The notes beneath the pieces were generated by a model. It was given only the letters and a program-made list of their open reading frames with translations, did no database searches and was not told where the DNA came from. Below are positions 11,227 to 23,782 of a stretch of DNA of 64,000 nucleotides, piece by piece. A program made the translations under genes and the position numbers. The first letter of the stretch is position 1. The number at the start of each line of letters is the position of its first letter. Source of the stretch: Axinella damicornis (taxonomy: Eukaryota; Porifera; Demospongiae; Axinellida; Axinellidae); NCBI GenBank assembly GCA_963931865.1, contig OZ007509.1, forward strand, positions 7,739,131 through 7,803,130, in the 5' to 3' direction.

Positions 11227-12159
11227 GTTGCTCGTAAGACCATGGTACGTAATGTACAGATAGTTACGTAGCTGTTATTTCAACGCACTCCAGAATGCAG
11301 GAAGCTGGATATCCTGGTTTGTACAAATCCATGAGTGATTATCATATGATAGTTGGTTTAATTTTGCCAGAATAATGTGATCTCCACATTTTGGTATGCT
11401 GCTGTAGTGTCAGTGGTCAGAGGATAAAACATTCATATTGATGTTTGTGAACTTATCCAGAGTGTTAGTATAGAATTGTTGGACTATGGAAGCGGGTATA
11501 TCCCTCTTTACAACTCACAAGCCCAACTCTCGAGTCATATGATCAGGGCTGAAGATACTATCAAAAGGTATGTAGCATGAGGTAGAGAGTAGCCAGTTTC
11601 CATGGCAACTATAATTTTATAGTTTCTGGCATCCTGATCGTTTTCACATAATCATGAGTGACCAGCATAACTTAGACTTGAATTGAAATTATGCTCTAGT
11701 AATAAGAATGCTCTCATCAACCATTAAAGTGGTGTACATTATGCAGCTTGGACATAATGGGCACAAGATAAACTACCACTTATGCAATTATCATGCATAA
11801 TTATGATAATCATTAATTTTAGTTCAGATACAGCAGGATCTATAGTACAGTAAAGGCAGAAGTATAAACAGTCTGTACGTCAAGTGTCGCTGTTTGGCTG
11901 GTAATACCGTACATGATGTACATGATCATGAATTAAATTATATGTGTACGCAGGAGCGCATGAGCCGCCGAAGGCCGCCTTCGGCGGCTCAGGCACTCCT
12001 GGTGTACGGTAGGTGCATTCCGGCATTAAAAGCATTCCGGCATGCAGAAAGCTTATATTAGGGTGTGTGATAGTTTTGACAATCATTATGCATTTCTGAT
12101 TATAGTTTTTACAATTTCACTCAGTGTCATCACGTTTGGCATGCACGCAGAATTCATAC
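11227..12159. other. Intergenic, with degenerate repeats and one foldback
   Basis: No gene is supported. A motif of the type GGAAGTGGGTATATCCCTC with flanking sequence occurs here (about 11480) and again near 12190, 14815, 15200, 15715 and, reversed, 16720, marking an old dispersed repeat. Positions 11946-12007 form a strong hairpin with arms ending GAGCCGCCGAAGGC and its complement. Confidence 0.5.
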
Positions 12160-14540
12160 AGACTGCTACTATATAGAATTATCAGAATTATATCCCTCTT
12201 TACCAATCAAATTGGTTCTTGGAAGTCATATGACCATTTTGCTTGGACTGAATTACTGATTAGTGCATACGCTCTCCCATTAGCCAATGAGATATTGTAC
12301 ATTATGTACATGATCATGAATTAAATTATGTGTACTGGCAGTTGGGTGCTTAATGTGTTTATTTTAAAGCATTCCAACGTGTGGAAAGCTTATATATGTT
12401 CAATTGATTATGATCTATGATCTCTGCATTTTTGGCATGCTGCTGTAGTGCATGAGAGGATCAAGAATTCATACTGGTCTTATCTAAACATGTACAGCTA
12501 GCACAGAATACAAATTGTTGGAATTAATAAGGAAGTGGGGAACATTTAGTTCAAAGGTTTTTTGATGACATCATTCAGTATAATAATTATTATATTTTCA
12601 TATTGGTTTAAAGGTTAGTTCAGGGGTAAGTTGCAATGACTTCATTGACTGCAACAGTAAGTGCTTCTAGTATAAAGGGTGCTGTGTAGAGGGATGAACC
12701 AGCAAAATGCATGGAATTCATGGCTGCTATAGAGATCCAAAATGAAGAAGTGAAGGAGATGATGAAGGTCAGATATAAGGAAGGGAGGAATGCTTACGTA
12801 CTTTGTAGTCAGGGGAATATGCATTTTAGTAAAGAGTAATAGAAAGTGAAACTGCAGTTATGACTAATTAATGTAACCCAAACGTTAGTTAAACTAAAAC
12901 AAAATGTGCTTTTAGTTACCATTTTGAGATATAGCAATTATTAAAAGTTTTAGATTGAAATGGGACATGCACACAATTTCTTAGGGAACTGGCATGACAC
13001 TGCACATCATCTCTGTAACAAGACCACAAGGCATCCATAAGTTGAGCCACAAGAAGGATTTTATCATCAAGATTGCTGTCACTCACTGGCAGACATTACT
13101 TCCTATAGCAGGAGTGTTAGCTTCAAAAGCTGCAGTAGTGGAGTAATACCTGGAACAAGAGCTTGTTCACAACTATTTCTCTTCCCATCAACATACCTCA
13201 AATCTCCAAACCAAGTTGGTACAGATGCTTATGTGCATAAGTTTAGCTGTTGTTGTTGTTACAGCAATCAAAAGTCCTATTGGTTCTTGGGAGCCTCAAG
13301 TCATACATGTATGACCAGGGCTAGATTCTGACATCTGTGATTGCTTTCAAATCGATCATTACCATGTTTATAAGACCATTTTTGCTTGGACTGAAATCAC
13401 CGATTAGTGCAGTGGATTAGTGTATAATATATGCTCGCATTAGCCAATGAGGTAGTGTATGATCATGAATTAAATTATTTGTACTGGTGCAACTTAATGC
13501 GTTTATTTTAAAGCATTCCACAGGTGTATGTTCAATTATCATAATGATCTATGATGTCTGCATTTTTGGCGGTGCATGAGAGGATCAAGAATTCATACTG
13601 GTCTTATCAAAACATGTACAGCTACGTAGCATAAAATACAAATTGTTGGAATAAGGAAGTGGGGAACATGTTAGTTCAAAGGTTTTTTGACGACATCATT
13701 GACGTAACAAGGATAGTTCAGAGGTTAGTTGCAATGACTTCATGATTGCAACAGTAAGTGCTTCTAGTACAAAGGGTTCTGTGTAGAGGGATGATATTGT
13801 ACTAGCAGAATGCATGGAATTTTAGGACTTGCACACTTTGACATCAGAAGCACAGATATACCCTAAACCATGCATAGGACTGTAGATGGTGGGCCTATAG
13901 ATACAAGTTGCTCAGGAAGGGTTGTGACCAACAGCAACGATCATCTTGTCCACTGCACTGACAAACACTTCTCACCCTCCAAAATGGCCATGAAGGAGAT
14001 GGAAGGTCATTATAAGGAAGGGAGGAACCCTTATGTACTTTGTAGTGTTGTGGACTATGCATTTTAGTAAACTAGTATACGTTTTTAGTAATAGAAAGTG
14101 ATTATGACTTGAAATGTTAATTAAAGTATGGTGTTGAAATCAACCCAAACGTTAGTTAAACTAAAACAAAATGTGCTTTTAGTTACCATTTTGAGATATA
14201 GCAATTACTAAAGTTTTAGATGAAATGGGACATGCATGCACAACTTGCTAGGGAACTGGCATGACACTGACACTGCACACTATCTCTGTAACAAGAACAC
14301 AAGGCATCCATAAGTTTAATAAGGATTTTATTATCAAGATTGCTGTCACTCGCTGGCAAACATTACTTCCTATAGCAGGTCCTGGAGTGTTAGCTTCAAA
14401 AGCTGCAGTTGTGGGGTAAAAATACCTGGAACAAGAGCTTGTTCACAACTAGTTCTCTTCCCAGCAACTCAAATCTCCAACCCAAGGTGGTACAGATTCT
14501 TATGTGCATAAGTTTAGCTGTTGTTGTTGCTGTATGTGCA
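12160..14540. repeat. Tandem duplication of a 1.1-1.2 kb noncoding segment
   Basis: About 12160-13270 and 13290-14540 share blocks in the same order: TTTGCTTGGACTGAA, a GTTTATTTTAAAGCATTCC block, ATCAAGAATTCATACTGG, GCAACAGTAAGTGCTTCTAG, CCCAAACGTTAGTTAAAC, and GGAACAAGAGCTTGTTCACA followed by CTTATGTGCATAAGTTTAGC. Small indels and substitutions separate the copies. No frame is conserved across both, so it is probably noncoding. Confidence 0.75.
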
Positions 14541-15325
14541 GCAATGGCCAAATCCCATGAGGGTTTCTTCAGTTACATTTCCATATCACCATGTTGCATA
14601 ATGTGCAGGATGGTCTATAACAGCTGTCATTTCAACAATGCAGGAAACTGGCTGGTTTGCATCCATTGGTGATTACACCATGAGATAGTTGTTATATAAT
14701 TTCTCAGGTACATCGTCCCTACATTTTTGTCATGGTGCTGTAATCTCAGTTGTCGGAATAAAAAAATTCCTATCAAAACTGCTCTGCTATTATAGAATTC
14801 TTGGAGTAGGGAAGTGGGTATGTCCCTCCTTAAGTTTTAACACTCACAAACCTGGATGGAGTCACTGAAGATTGCATCACATTGTAGTGGAATTTCAAAA
14901 GGTACGTAGCATGGAAGAGAAGCGATAGAGTGTAGCAGGTTTCCAAGTTAGGCTAAATGCTTGATTCTATGATTGCTTCACATTCATAATAATATTTGGT
15001 AAGACCATTGTAGCTTGGATTTCATCTGAAATTGAAACATCAATATTATATAGGGTATTGTGTCACATTAGCTACTGTCATGGGTGCAGTGTAATTCCAC
15101 TAGCATATGTTTGATTATGAGATAACTTTACATGATCCTGACACTTTGGGCTAGTCAGAACACGTAATCAAAACTGCTAATACAGAATTGTTGGAGTATG
15201 GAAGTGGGTATATATATCCCTCTTTACCACTCACATGAGCCCGAGCCTCATTTTCGTACATAATGGTACGTAGAGAGGCTATCAACTACAATAGTGAGGT
15301 TCTGGCATTTGTGGTTGCTTTCACA

Positions 15326-15362
<37 letters not shown>

Positions 15363-15375
15363 AGACCATTATAGC
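14541..15375. other. Intergenic, with a homopolymer-C tract
   Basis: No gene is supported. It contains two degenerate copies of the GGAAGTGGGTAT repeat (about 14815 and 15200) and an uninterrupted C run at 15327-15360. Confidence 0.5.
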
Positions 15376-15500
15376 TAGCCTCGTTCCCAGGCCTTCTCAC
15401 CCCAGCATTTGTCGCTTGCAGTACTGCAAGCGACAAACGCAGGGGTGAGAGGTACTGCAAGCGAAAAACGTTGGGGTGAGAAGGCCTGGGAACGAGGCTA
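15376..15500. mobile_element. Foldback element, TAGCC family, copy 2
   Basis: Starts TAGCCTCGTTCCCAGGCC and ends GGCCTGGGAACGAGGCTA, with long complementary arms (GTCGCTTGCAGTACTGCAAG at the centre). It is flanked by CATTATAGC and CATTATAGT, a 9-bp near-perfect target duplication. 125 bp, noncoding. Confidence 0.85.
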
Positions 15501-17243
15501 CATTATAGTCTGGATTTGGACTATAATGTGATCATGAATTAGATCACACATTGCTCACCATTGGTTGAGTATTCCAATATGAGGAAAGCTTTATCACACG
15601 AGATAAGTTTGTCATGATCTCCACATTTTTGGCATGTTGCTGTAGTTCGAGGATCAATCAAGATTCATTATTGATCTTATCAAAACTGCTAATTAAGAAT
15701 TGTTGGAACAAGGAAGTGGGTATATCCCTCTCTACTAGACAGAATAGTCACAAACCCAACTTTGGGAGCCCAAGTCATATGATCAGGTGTGATGCATTGT
15801 TGCACATCGCATGCCTCAAACTGCAATTCTAACATCCGTGATTACTTTTTAAGATCATTGTGATAAACGTCATTACGTACATGAATTTTAATACACTCTA
15901 GCATACAGAAAGCTCATGCATGCACATCCTCATTAATTTAGGATAGTTGGTGTAATTTCACTAGTTGACAAATGTGCAGCACTATGGCAAACTACAGTAC
16001 CGTAATTATTCGTATGCCTTATAATTTTTAGCTGTACGAATTGATTAGAGCCCGTAAATTTTTCCGGAAACGGGGGGTGTACGAATAAATAGAGGAATCG
16101 TACGAATTGTCTCAATGGTAGAAGGCCAGGAGGAACGAGACTAGACGCCTGGACCTCCGCAAGCTGTCGAAGCGAGCAAAGGGATGCCGAATGGAAGACA
16201 AAAAATTGTTACAGCGCTCATAGTTTCGCCACGAGGGTAAGTGCCAGTATAGGACGCAATCACAATGGTGCGGTCAGAATCTTCACGGGCCTTTCCTGAG
16301 AGCTGACAGTCGAAATGTGCATTTTCGAGAAACGCAAGGGCCCTTCACCTCCTCCGGCTCCACCGTCGCCACCATCAGCCATGATAAAACTCAAACCGAC
16401 CCGCAGTACAAATATTTTTACACACAAAATCGATTAGATACATAAATTACCGGTTTTTTTAATCAAAAATAGGGGGTGTATGAATTAATAGGGGGTACGA
16501 AATTAACAAGGTGTATAGGAATAGCAGAACGCCAAAATGTAAGGCAACAAGGTATAATATATTATTATCTTACCCATAGCACCACCTATCATTCACTACT
16601 ATAGCATCAGATTCTCCTCTCATTCACTATTGTAGCAATTTGATGAGCAACATCTTCAGCCCTGATCATGCATGACTTGGGCTCCCAAAGTTGGGCTTGC
16701 AACTGTTCCATCTGGTGGAGAGGGATATACCAACTTCCTTATTCTAAAAGAAAATCCAATTTTGATAAGATCAATAATCTTTGATTCTCTCACTACAGCA
16801 GCACGCCAAAAATGCGGAGTAGTTTTCCTGGTTGGAAGTGGTGCATGTGCTATGTCAACGTCATATGTGGGCCAGGAGGAAGCATTACATAACCTGAGAT
16901 ATGGTTTCTCATTCCTGAATTTTTGTACAATTTATGCACTCTCTCCCATTTTGTTAAAAGAATGAGGTCTCCATGTGGTAATTATGGTATCCCCCCCCCC
17001 CCCCCCCCTTCTACAACTTCAGTACAAGAAGCACGGTGGTAGAATCTGTCACAGCATTCCAGTGCTCTCCTCTCTGCAGGGACCAGCACTGTGCGTGATC
17101 ACTCCTCTACACTTACATGGAGGCACCCCACAAGAAGCTCTACTATACCCCCACATCCTCAATAATATTATTACTCCTCGGTAGGTTCTTTCTGACCTAC
17201 AATTTTGACTGACTCGTGGAGGTTTGTGTAACGGAGAAGGTTC
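15501..17243. other. Intergenic, with degenerate repeats
   Basis: No gene is supported. About 15620-15790 and 16660-16820 (reversed) carry the dispersed GGAAGTGGGTATATCCC repeat. About 15960-16540 has weakly inverted ends containing GGGGGTGTACGAAT-like motifs and may be an old transposon. A C run lies at 16991-17008. The ORF at 16672-16965 lies partly over the reversed repeat and is not supported. Confidence 0.4.
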
Positions 17244-17330
17244 TAGCCTTGTTCCCAGGCCTTCTACACCGCCAGTTTTTGATTGCTTGCAGCATACTGC
17301 AAGCAATCAAAAACTGGAGGTGCAGAAGGT
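17244..17330. mobile_element. Foldback element, TAGCC family, copy 3 (truncated)
   Basis: The left end TAGCCTTGTTCCCAGGCC is intact. The inner arms (TTTTTGATTGCTTGCAG and complement) are perfect, but the right terminal repeat is lost after GCAGAAGGTTC. Confidence 0.75.
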
Positions 17331-18381
17331 TCTACGGAGGTTTATGTTATTCCAGAAACACCGGGAGAGCTGAGGATTATTGCCACAGCACAAGAGTCTA
17401 CGAAAGCATGAGCACACTGAGAAACAGTGCTGCTGTGCACAACTATTACTTTGTGGATTCATGCCACTTTCTAACTCTGCAGTAATATAATTTTATGCAC
17501 ACTGGCAGTGTATATTGTTTAGGAGTGAGCACTCAAGGTTTTTAACAACTCAAAGGATGCATGAATAACAACAGTGAATGTAATGCTGTAGCTAGGGTGA
17601 TTGCTGAGTGTCAAGTCTCACCTTCTTCTCTAGGATGCATGGCATGGGTCATTTTCCATGTGGGATATTCAGGACGCTAGCTGATTCCCTAAGCTGCAGA
17701 ACAGTGGGAAAAGGTTCTCAGTTGAGGGAAGAGATAATTGAATTTCAGTGATGAGTAATGGTCAGATTTTCACTGATCTGATGGCTACGTATCTCACAAT
17801 CCACAATATGAGTACAACTGAGAAGAGAATTTTGTCTAATGAAGATTGCAAGACACTAGATGAAAACTTCACGTCATAGAACATACATTTAGTGGAATCC
17901 AGAAGAAATCCTTGTCACATATTTTGATCATGATAAAAGGACTGGCTATGTCCTCTAATGTCTAAGCTCTTGCCTTTTCCAAGCCTTCATTAGCCGTAAG
18001 CGTCTCAGAGGTAACAAAAGAATTGGGTGTATGACAATCAAAATTAATGCAAAATGTCATGTGGTTATAATTAAACTGTCTTTGCCCGTAACAACAACTA
18101 TAGGGAATACAAACTGTGCATTGATGAAAAGAGGCTTGGTGGCTACCATGGAGAGAGGTCTGAGCTTTGGAGAGGAGGAACTGGTCTTTGAGAGTTATTG
18201 AACCATACAGCAGTATAATCAAGACAGCATTATGATCACAAATGACCTCCTTCCCTTGCAAACAAGTGATCAAGGGAGTAGAAGCTAGGTTGACATTTGC
18301 AGATCTCCCTGCCCCTCACCAACATTCAATCAAAGTTATACTGATCCACTTCCTATTTTTCCTCCCTCCCCTTCCTCTTAT

Positions 18382-18421
<40 letters not shown>

Positions 18422-18611
18422 TCTCCGTCTTTCCTTTCCCTACCCAACCTCCCTTTCCTCCCCTCCATCCTTCCCCCTCCCCTCTCCATCTCCCCCTTCT
18501 CCCTCCCCTGTTTCACCGCCCACTCCATTCTGTCTCTCTCCTTCACCATTCTGTCTCTCTCCTTTATCCAGACATGGATTGCAAAATAAGTTTAAGTTTA
18601 ACAGGTAGGTG
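17331..18611. other. Intergenic, with a pyrimidine-rich tract
   Basis: No gene is supported. A run of 37 C at 18384-18420 lies in a C/T-only region (about 18350-18570). The long ORFs over it are low-complexity artefacts. Confidence 0.5.
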
Positions 18612-19011
18612 TACCGTAGTGTACGTATCAAGTGCCCACCCCCCTCTTCAAACGAAAGTTACTGCACAGGGTCCAAAAGCAGTGTAGTAAGTGCCCACCC
18701 ATCACAAATGTTTTGAGCAGCATTTCTTAACTTCTGGGTGAGGTTGTGCATTCAAAAAGGCCGTGAAGTATGAACTACGACGTGCTTTAAAGACGCGCGA
18801 TCAATTTCTATGCGTGAAGATGGACTTATATATTCACAGCGGGTAATTGATATTCACAGCTTACCGCAGTGCTTGTTGTTTATACAGTGCTGAATGGGTG
18901 GGCGGATACTACATGCTTAAGTAGTTTGAGTATGCATATAGCACCCACCCCCTTGGTCAGCGGCGTTCTATTGTCCCCAAACCCTGGGCGCTTAATACGT
19001 ACTCTACGGTA
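18612..19011. mobile_element. Non-autonomous DNA transposon, TACCGTAG ends
   Basis: A 400-bp element. Inverted ends TACCGTAGTGTACGTATCAA and the complement of TTAATACGTACTCTACGGTA match over about 28 bp with a few mismatches. One end of the same family recurs alone near 52047. No coding capacity. Confidence 0.7.
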
Positions 19012-19330
19012 TAAGACGGGCAGCTGACTACCATGGCCTACCACACGTACATTTCTCTCCCTCAGCCAGCTTCCATGCATGTCAACTCCTGAGGAAGGAC
19101 AGATAGAGACCAGCACCTATGAGAAATCCTTTGCCTAGCCAATGTCCATCCAGAACCCTGGGATGTTGTGTGTGTGTATGTATTGTGTGAATATATTGTG
19201 TGAATGCATGATTGTGTGTGTTTGTTAAGATTAGGTTTTCGTTACCATATCACAATACGAACCAAATCCTTGTGGGGATGCGAAATTATTGCCCAATGTG
19301 GCCTTGGTGTGGTTAGAGTCAGTATTAACA

Positions 19331-19606
19331 TACCGTAGTCGCGCATTATTAGGCACATCTCACTTATAGGCGCATATTCGCTGTTAGGCGCAGGTTCAAC
19401 TCTTGTCCCAGGTAAGCGCTGTAGTCTTCTTCCAGAAACTCTGCCATTTTCGATCCTTCGGAGTGCAAAACAGCTATATTCGAATTGAAGCACGCTTCCT
19501 ATTCGAGGAATGTCATTATTGTTATTAGGCACATCTCGCTTATAGGCGCATATTTCCTTCCTGTGGAGTTATAGGTGCATGCGCATAATAACGCGTGACT
19601 ACGGTA
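19331..19606. mobile_element. Non-autonomous DNA transposon, TACCGTAGTCGCGC ends
   Basis: A 276-bp element bounded by TACCGTAGTCGCGCATTATT and ATAATAACGCGTGACTACGG + TA, inverted. Internal direct repeats contain AGGCACATCTC and TATAGGCGCATATT. Noncoding. Confidence 0.75.
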
Positions 19607-20258
19607 CGTCGTACGCACACTTATTGACGTCATAGTTTGGGTTAGGGAAAATTTCTTGAAATGGGATACTTCCATAGGAGACTTGTCCCTAGCCCCTTTA
19701 GCATAGATAATAATGCCTTAGGATTTCTCTCTTGGGGAACAGGGTCTGCAGCTGGTCAGTGAGATTTGATACAGTAAATTCAGGCGGGGGGCCAATATAC
19801 ATTCCAGAGACATTTAAACCGGAGATATTTCCATGCTCTCTGCTATTGCCAATTAGCACACTGTAGAGGTAGGCTTCATACTAAACCAAGCTGTATGCCT
19901 CCTCTTCTTGGTGAGGCCTCCCTGCTTCTCTTCTGTTAGCTCATACCATGCAGTCACCTTGCACCTGTTGTGAGCGAAAAAACTTGAGTAGTCTTATTCT
20001 AGTAAACTTCCTTGTGTCCACATGGAGAAATATGACCCGAGAGTGAGCCTGCAACATATGCACATGTTCAGCAAACAAACAAAACCTTCCAGAAAATCAA
20101 AGGGATGGTCTGTCACACTTCAAAAGAACAAGGGCCATTACACATCTTCCCATCCATAAACATACTCACACTGTCAAGGGAGTCATGTTCCACGTATAAT
20201 TATCCCACTAGACTATAGTGGTGGACATGATGTCACACTGTACAGAGGCTGCTCCCTC
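19607..20258. other. Intergenic
   Basis: No gene, repeat or element recognised in this stretch. Confidence 0.4.
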
Positions 20259-21149
20259 GCTCCGGCTGGTCCGGCTGGTCCAGCTGGACCAGCTGGACCA
20301 GCTGGTCCGGCTGGTCCAGCTGGTCCGGCTGGTCCAGCTGGTCCGGCTGGTCCGGCTGGTCCGGCTGGTCCGGCTGGTCCGGCTGGTCCGGCTGGTCCGG
20401 CTGGTCCGGCTGGTCCGGCTGGTCCGGCTGGTCCGGCTGGTCCGGCTGGTCCGGCTGGTCCGGCTGGTCCGGCTGGTCCGGCTGGTCCGGCTGGTCCGGC
20501 TGGTCCGGCTGGTCCGGCTGGTCCGGCTGGTCCGGCTGGTCCGGCTGGTCCGGCTGGTCCGGCTGGTCCGGCTGGTCCGGCTGGTCCGGCTGGTCCGGCT
20601 GGTCCGGCTGGTCCGGCTGGTCCGGCTGGTCCGGCTGGTCCGGCTGGTCCGGCTGGTCCGGCTGGTCCGGCTGGTCCGGCTGGTCCGGCTGGTCCGGCTG
20701 GTCCGGCTGGTCCGGCTGGTCCGGCTGGTCCGGCTGGTCCGGCTGGTCCGGCTGGTCCGGCTGGTCCGGCTGGTCCGGCTGGTCCGGCTGGTCCGGCTGG
20801 TCCGGCTGGTCCGGCTGGTCCGGCTGGTCCGGCTGGTCCGGCTGGTCCGGCTGGTCCGGCTGGTCCGGCTGGTCCGGCTGGTCCGGCTGGTCCGGCTGGT
20901 CCGGCTGGTCCGGCTGGTCCGGCTGGTCCGGCTGGTCCGGCTGGTCCGGCTGGTCCGGCTGGTCCGGCTGGTCCGGCTGGTCCGGCTGGTCCGGCTGGTC
21001 CGGCTGGTCCGGCTGGTCCGGCTGGTCCGGCTGGTCCGGCTGGTCCGGCTGGTCCGGCTGGTCCGGCTGGTCCGGCTGGTCCGGCTGGTCCGGCTGGTCC
21101 GGCTGGTCCGGCTGGTCCTGCTGGTCCTGCTGGTCCAGCTGGTCCAGCT
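20259..21149. repeat. 9-bp minisatellite encoding (Gly-Pro-Ala)98 in one frame of each strand
   Basis: Ninety-eight units of GGTCCGGCT lie without a single indel at 20268-21149. Read as GGT-CCG-GCT the plus strand gives Gly-Pro-Ala repeats, and the minus strand gives the same tripeptide (GGA-CCA-GCC). Variant units at both ends (GGA for GGT; CCA or CCT for CCG) change only third codon positions in this frame, while in the other two frames they change amino acids. The frame is open beyond the array on both strands but has no ATG. On the minus strand a plausible acceptor (TATATTCAG near 21179) precedes Ile-Gly-Trp-Lys-Ser-Gly-Pro-Ala-Lys. It could be a collagen-like exon or simply a satellite. 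The LVR, SRT and PDQ frames are not credible proteins. Confidence 0.85.
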
Positions 21150-22503
21150 TTGGCCGGACCACTTTTCCAGCCGATCTGAATATAACATCATGTCGTCACG
21201 CATAATCTATGCTCCATTGTATATTCAGAATCAGCAATGGCATCATTTTTGTTTCTCGTTCTAGTTCTGGGCCTACCTCCACACCAGCCAAGGTATTTTT
21301 GTTTCCCAAAACGACCATTTGGATGCTGCAAGAGCACTTCCTCATTGCTAAAACAACATGCTAAAGATGTTTCCCGCGCTTTGTGTGGACAGATCAGTGC
21401 TTCACACCTCTGCTTCCGTGGTGCGCTACAATGGTGGGCCCCAAAGGTGCTCCATTTGAAAAAAAAAAGAACATGGATGTTACACCAGACCCTCAGTCAT
21501 ACCTCAAGTACATCTGTTTGGTGACATTAGTGTAGGCCAACAGACAGATAGCAGAAGAGAAGGTATGTGGTATGGCTGCCCAGGTTCTCACCTTGGAATG
21601 TGGATTGCTGGAGCTGCACATTGACATTCATGGGGTAGCTAGACGCTATTTGAGCATCTCAGAGCCCGCGATTACCATCTGGTGAGCTGGAGGAGGTGGG
21701 GTGCAGGTGAAGAGAGCTTGGAAGATGGAGGTGTAGGCAAGGTTGGATGTTTCCTTTCTGTTTCATCTTTATAGCTGTCAGGAAGGACTCTCATGGCAAC
21801 TTGGGGCTTTCCACTGCCCTGCTACTGCTTTTCTGTTTCCGTGCTGCACGTCTTTCTAAGCATCGTGCACTGTGTGGTGATTGTGCAATCAGCATGTATT
21901 ATGGTAAACTAGGGGTGTGCTCATAGGCGTATCGGTACCAAGGGGGGGGGGGGGGGGGGGGGGGGGGCTGCAGCCCCCTGTATAGTCCAGAAGACGCTCA
22001 CCATGGGGCGTTAAATGAGTCAAACTACCCTATACAGGATCTTGGTTAAGAGGAGGAGGGTGTATTTTCAAAGGGGGCGTATTAGCGGGAGAATACGGTC
22101 ATGTATTAATTACGTATGTGTGGAGACTCTCTCACAAACCACCCGATTTTACATTATGTGAGTTTAAAGTTCAATGGTTCAATGGTTCGTACGTAACGTA
22201 TGCGCTACTTCTAATGTGTGTAACAACTGAACGCGTAGTAGGACTTGTAACTTGAGATTATTGAACACATACTTACTTGCATGCGATGGTGTCGCAAACC
22301 AGAAATGCTAATGGCAATTGAACATCGTCCATTGTCTCAAACACCATCCTAGGGCTTATGATGCCAGCCGGACACTGGACAAAGTCGCAAGCCGTTGATA
22401 AACCACTTATATCATGACAAAGATATTGCCATGACATGTTGTGACATCACTTATCATCTTGCTACAGTCATAAGCAATGTTACTTTGTGATGGTGATATA
22501 TCA
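21150..22503. other. Intergenic
   Basis: No gene is supported. A G run of 26 lies at 21942-21967. The rest shows nothing I can identify. Confidence 0.4.
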
Positions 22504-22593
22504 TAGCCTCGTAGCCAGTCCACACCCCAGCTTTTGTCCCTTCTTCCCCTTTGTCGCTTGAGACAAAAGGGGTGTGGACTGGGAACAAAGCTA
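22504..22593. mobile_element. Foldback element, TAGCC family, copy 4
   Basis: TAGCCTCGTAGCCAGTCC on the left pairs with GGACTGGGAACAAAGCTA on the right, with inner arms CACACCCCAGCTTTTGTC-like. The ends have diverged and the flanks show only a weak duplication. Confidence 0.7.
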
Positions 22594-23641
22594 CTATAAA
22601 TCATGTGTCACAACCATCGCAGCATCCCTATTCCCTACAGGATGCAATCGGCTGGTAGATGTTGATAAATATACAATGGCTAAGTCAAAAGTCTTGCAAA
22701 GCAGCAACAACAGCCAAGTCTTGGGAGGGCATTATATCGAGCAGCTACATGCACTCTTTTAGAATTTGGTAATGGGGGACTGCAGATTCAGCACATAATA
22801 TTATGGGACCAGTGCCAAGGGTCAACAGGGCTTGTGTAATCATAGGCCTGTCAAGTTCAACGAGTCAGCGGACGGTTGCGCAGGCTACGCCGTACATGAT
22901 CGCTACTAACTTGTTTATTGTGCCAGTGCTATGTCACAGACATCGACAGTGCAGTCTATCGATCAAGCAACCAACAATGATGGCAAGTCCACGCCGCCAG
23001 TAACGCTCCCATCCAGTTATTATCCGTAGCTTGTACGTACAACACACTAAGTTATGTAGCAACTCGCACTACTATACTAACGACACACTGACAAGCTAAA
23101 GCAAGCAATGGTGACTATTTTCCAAAACCGGAAGTGCGTTCAACATGCGCGCAATTACCGTAATTGGTCATTCTATTTCTACTACCCGCTGGTGTATGTA
23201 GCAATGCAAGGTCCCAGCCCTTACCTTGCCTGAGACTGATCTCCTTGCTTAGTGATCTCTATATAGGTCAATCGTGCACTCCTCCACTTTGGTCTCACAC
23301 TCTCGGTCTCGGGGGGGGGGGGGGGGGGGGGGGGGGGAGCATGGGCGGTGGGGAGCATGGGTGGGGGGGGGGGAGCATGGGCGGGGGGGAGCATGGGCGG
23401 GGCAGAGCATGGGGGGGGGGGGGGGGGGTGCATGGGCGGGGGGAGCATGGGTGGGGGGGGGGGGGGGGGGGGAGCATGGAGGGGGGGGAGCATGGGCGGG
23501 GGTGCATGGGGGGGGGGGGGGGTGTTGGGGTGGGTGGGGTGATGTGTGTGCTGCATGGATAAAATCAATACACTGCAAGATGTTTCGGCAATAAATATTC
23601 CAACTGCAGTGTGAAAGTTCAAAGTTCGCTAGTCACAGTAC
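22594..23641. other. Intergenic, with a G-rich repeat tract
   Basis: No gene is supported. About 23311-23525 is made of G runs separated by AGCATGGGCGG-like units, able in principle to form G-quadruplexes. The overlapping proline-, glycine- or alanine-rich ORFs are low-complexity artefacts. Confidence 0.5.
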
Positions 23642-23781
23642 TGTAGCGGACGAGATATACGGACTACACTATAGATAGTATACGGAGAACCTCATGACCT
23701 TTGTGTCTATAAATAGACATATTCCATGTGTATTGTACAGTTGTTTGTCGTGCAAAAGGAGAGTTGATTCCTGTTGCTACA
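23642..23781 (+). repeat. 5' LTR
   Basis: 140 bp, TG...CA termini. It contains TATAAATAG at 23708-23716, a likely promoter for the genomic RNA. Confidence 0.95.
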
Positions 23782-23782
23782 G

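Noticed and set aside
20208..21264. Long ORFs of Leu-Val-Arg, Ser-Arg-Thr and Pro-Asp-Gln repeats
   Set aside because: The 9-bp unit has no stop in any frame, so all frames are open by construction; unit variants change amino acids in these frames.
23164..23622. Glycine-, alanine- or proline-rich ORFs on both strands
   Set aside because: Low-complexity translation of G-run repeats.
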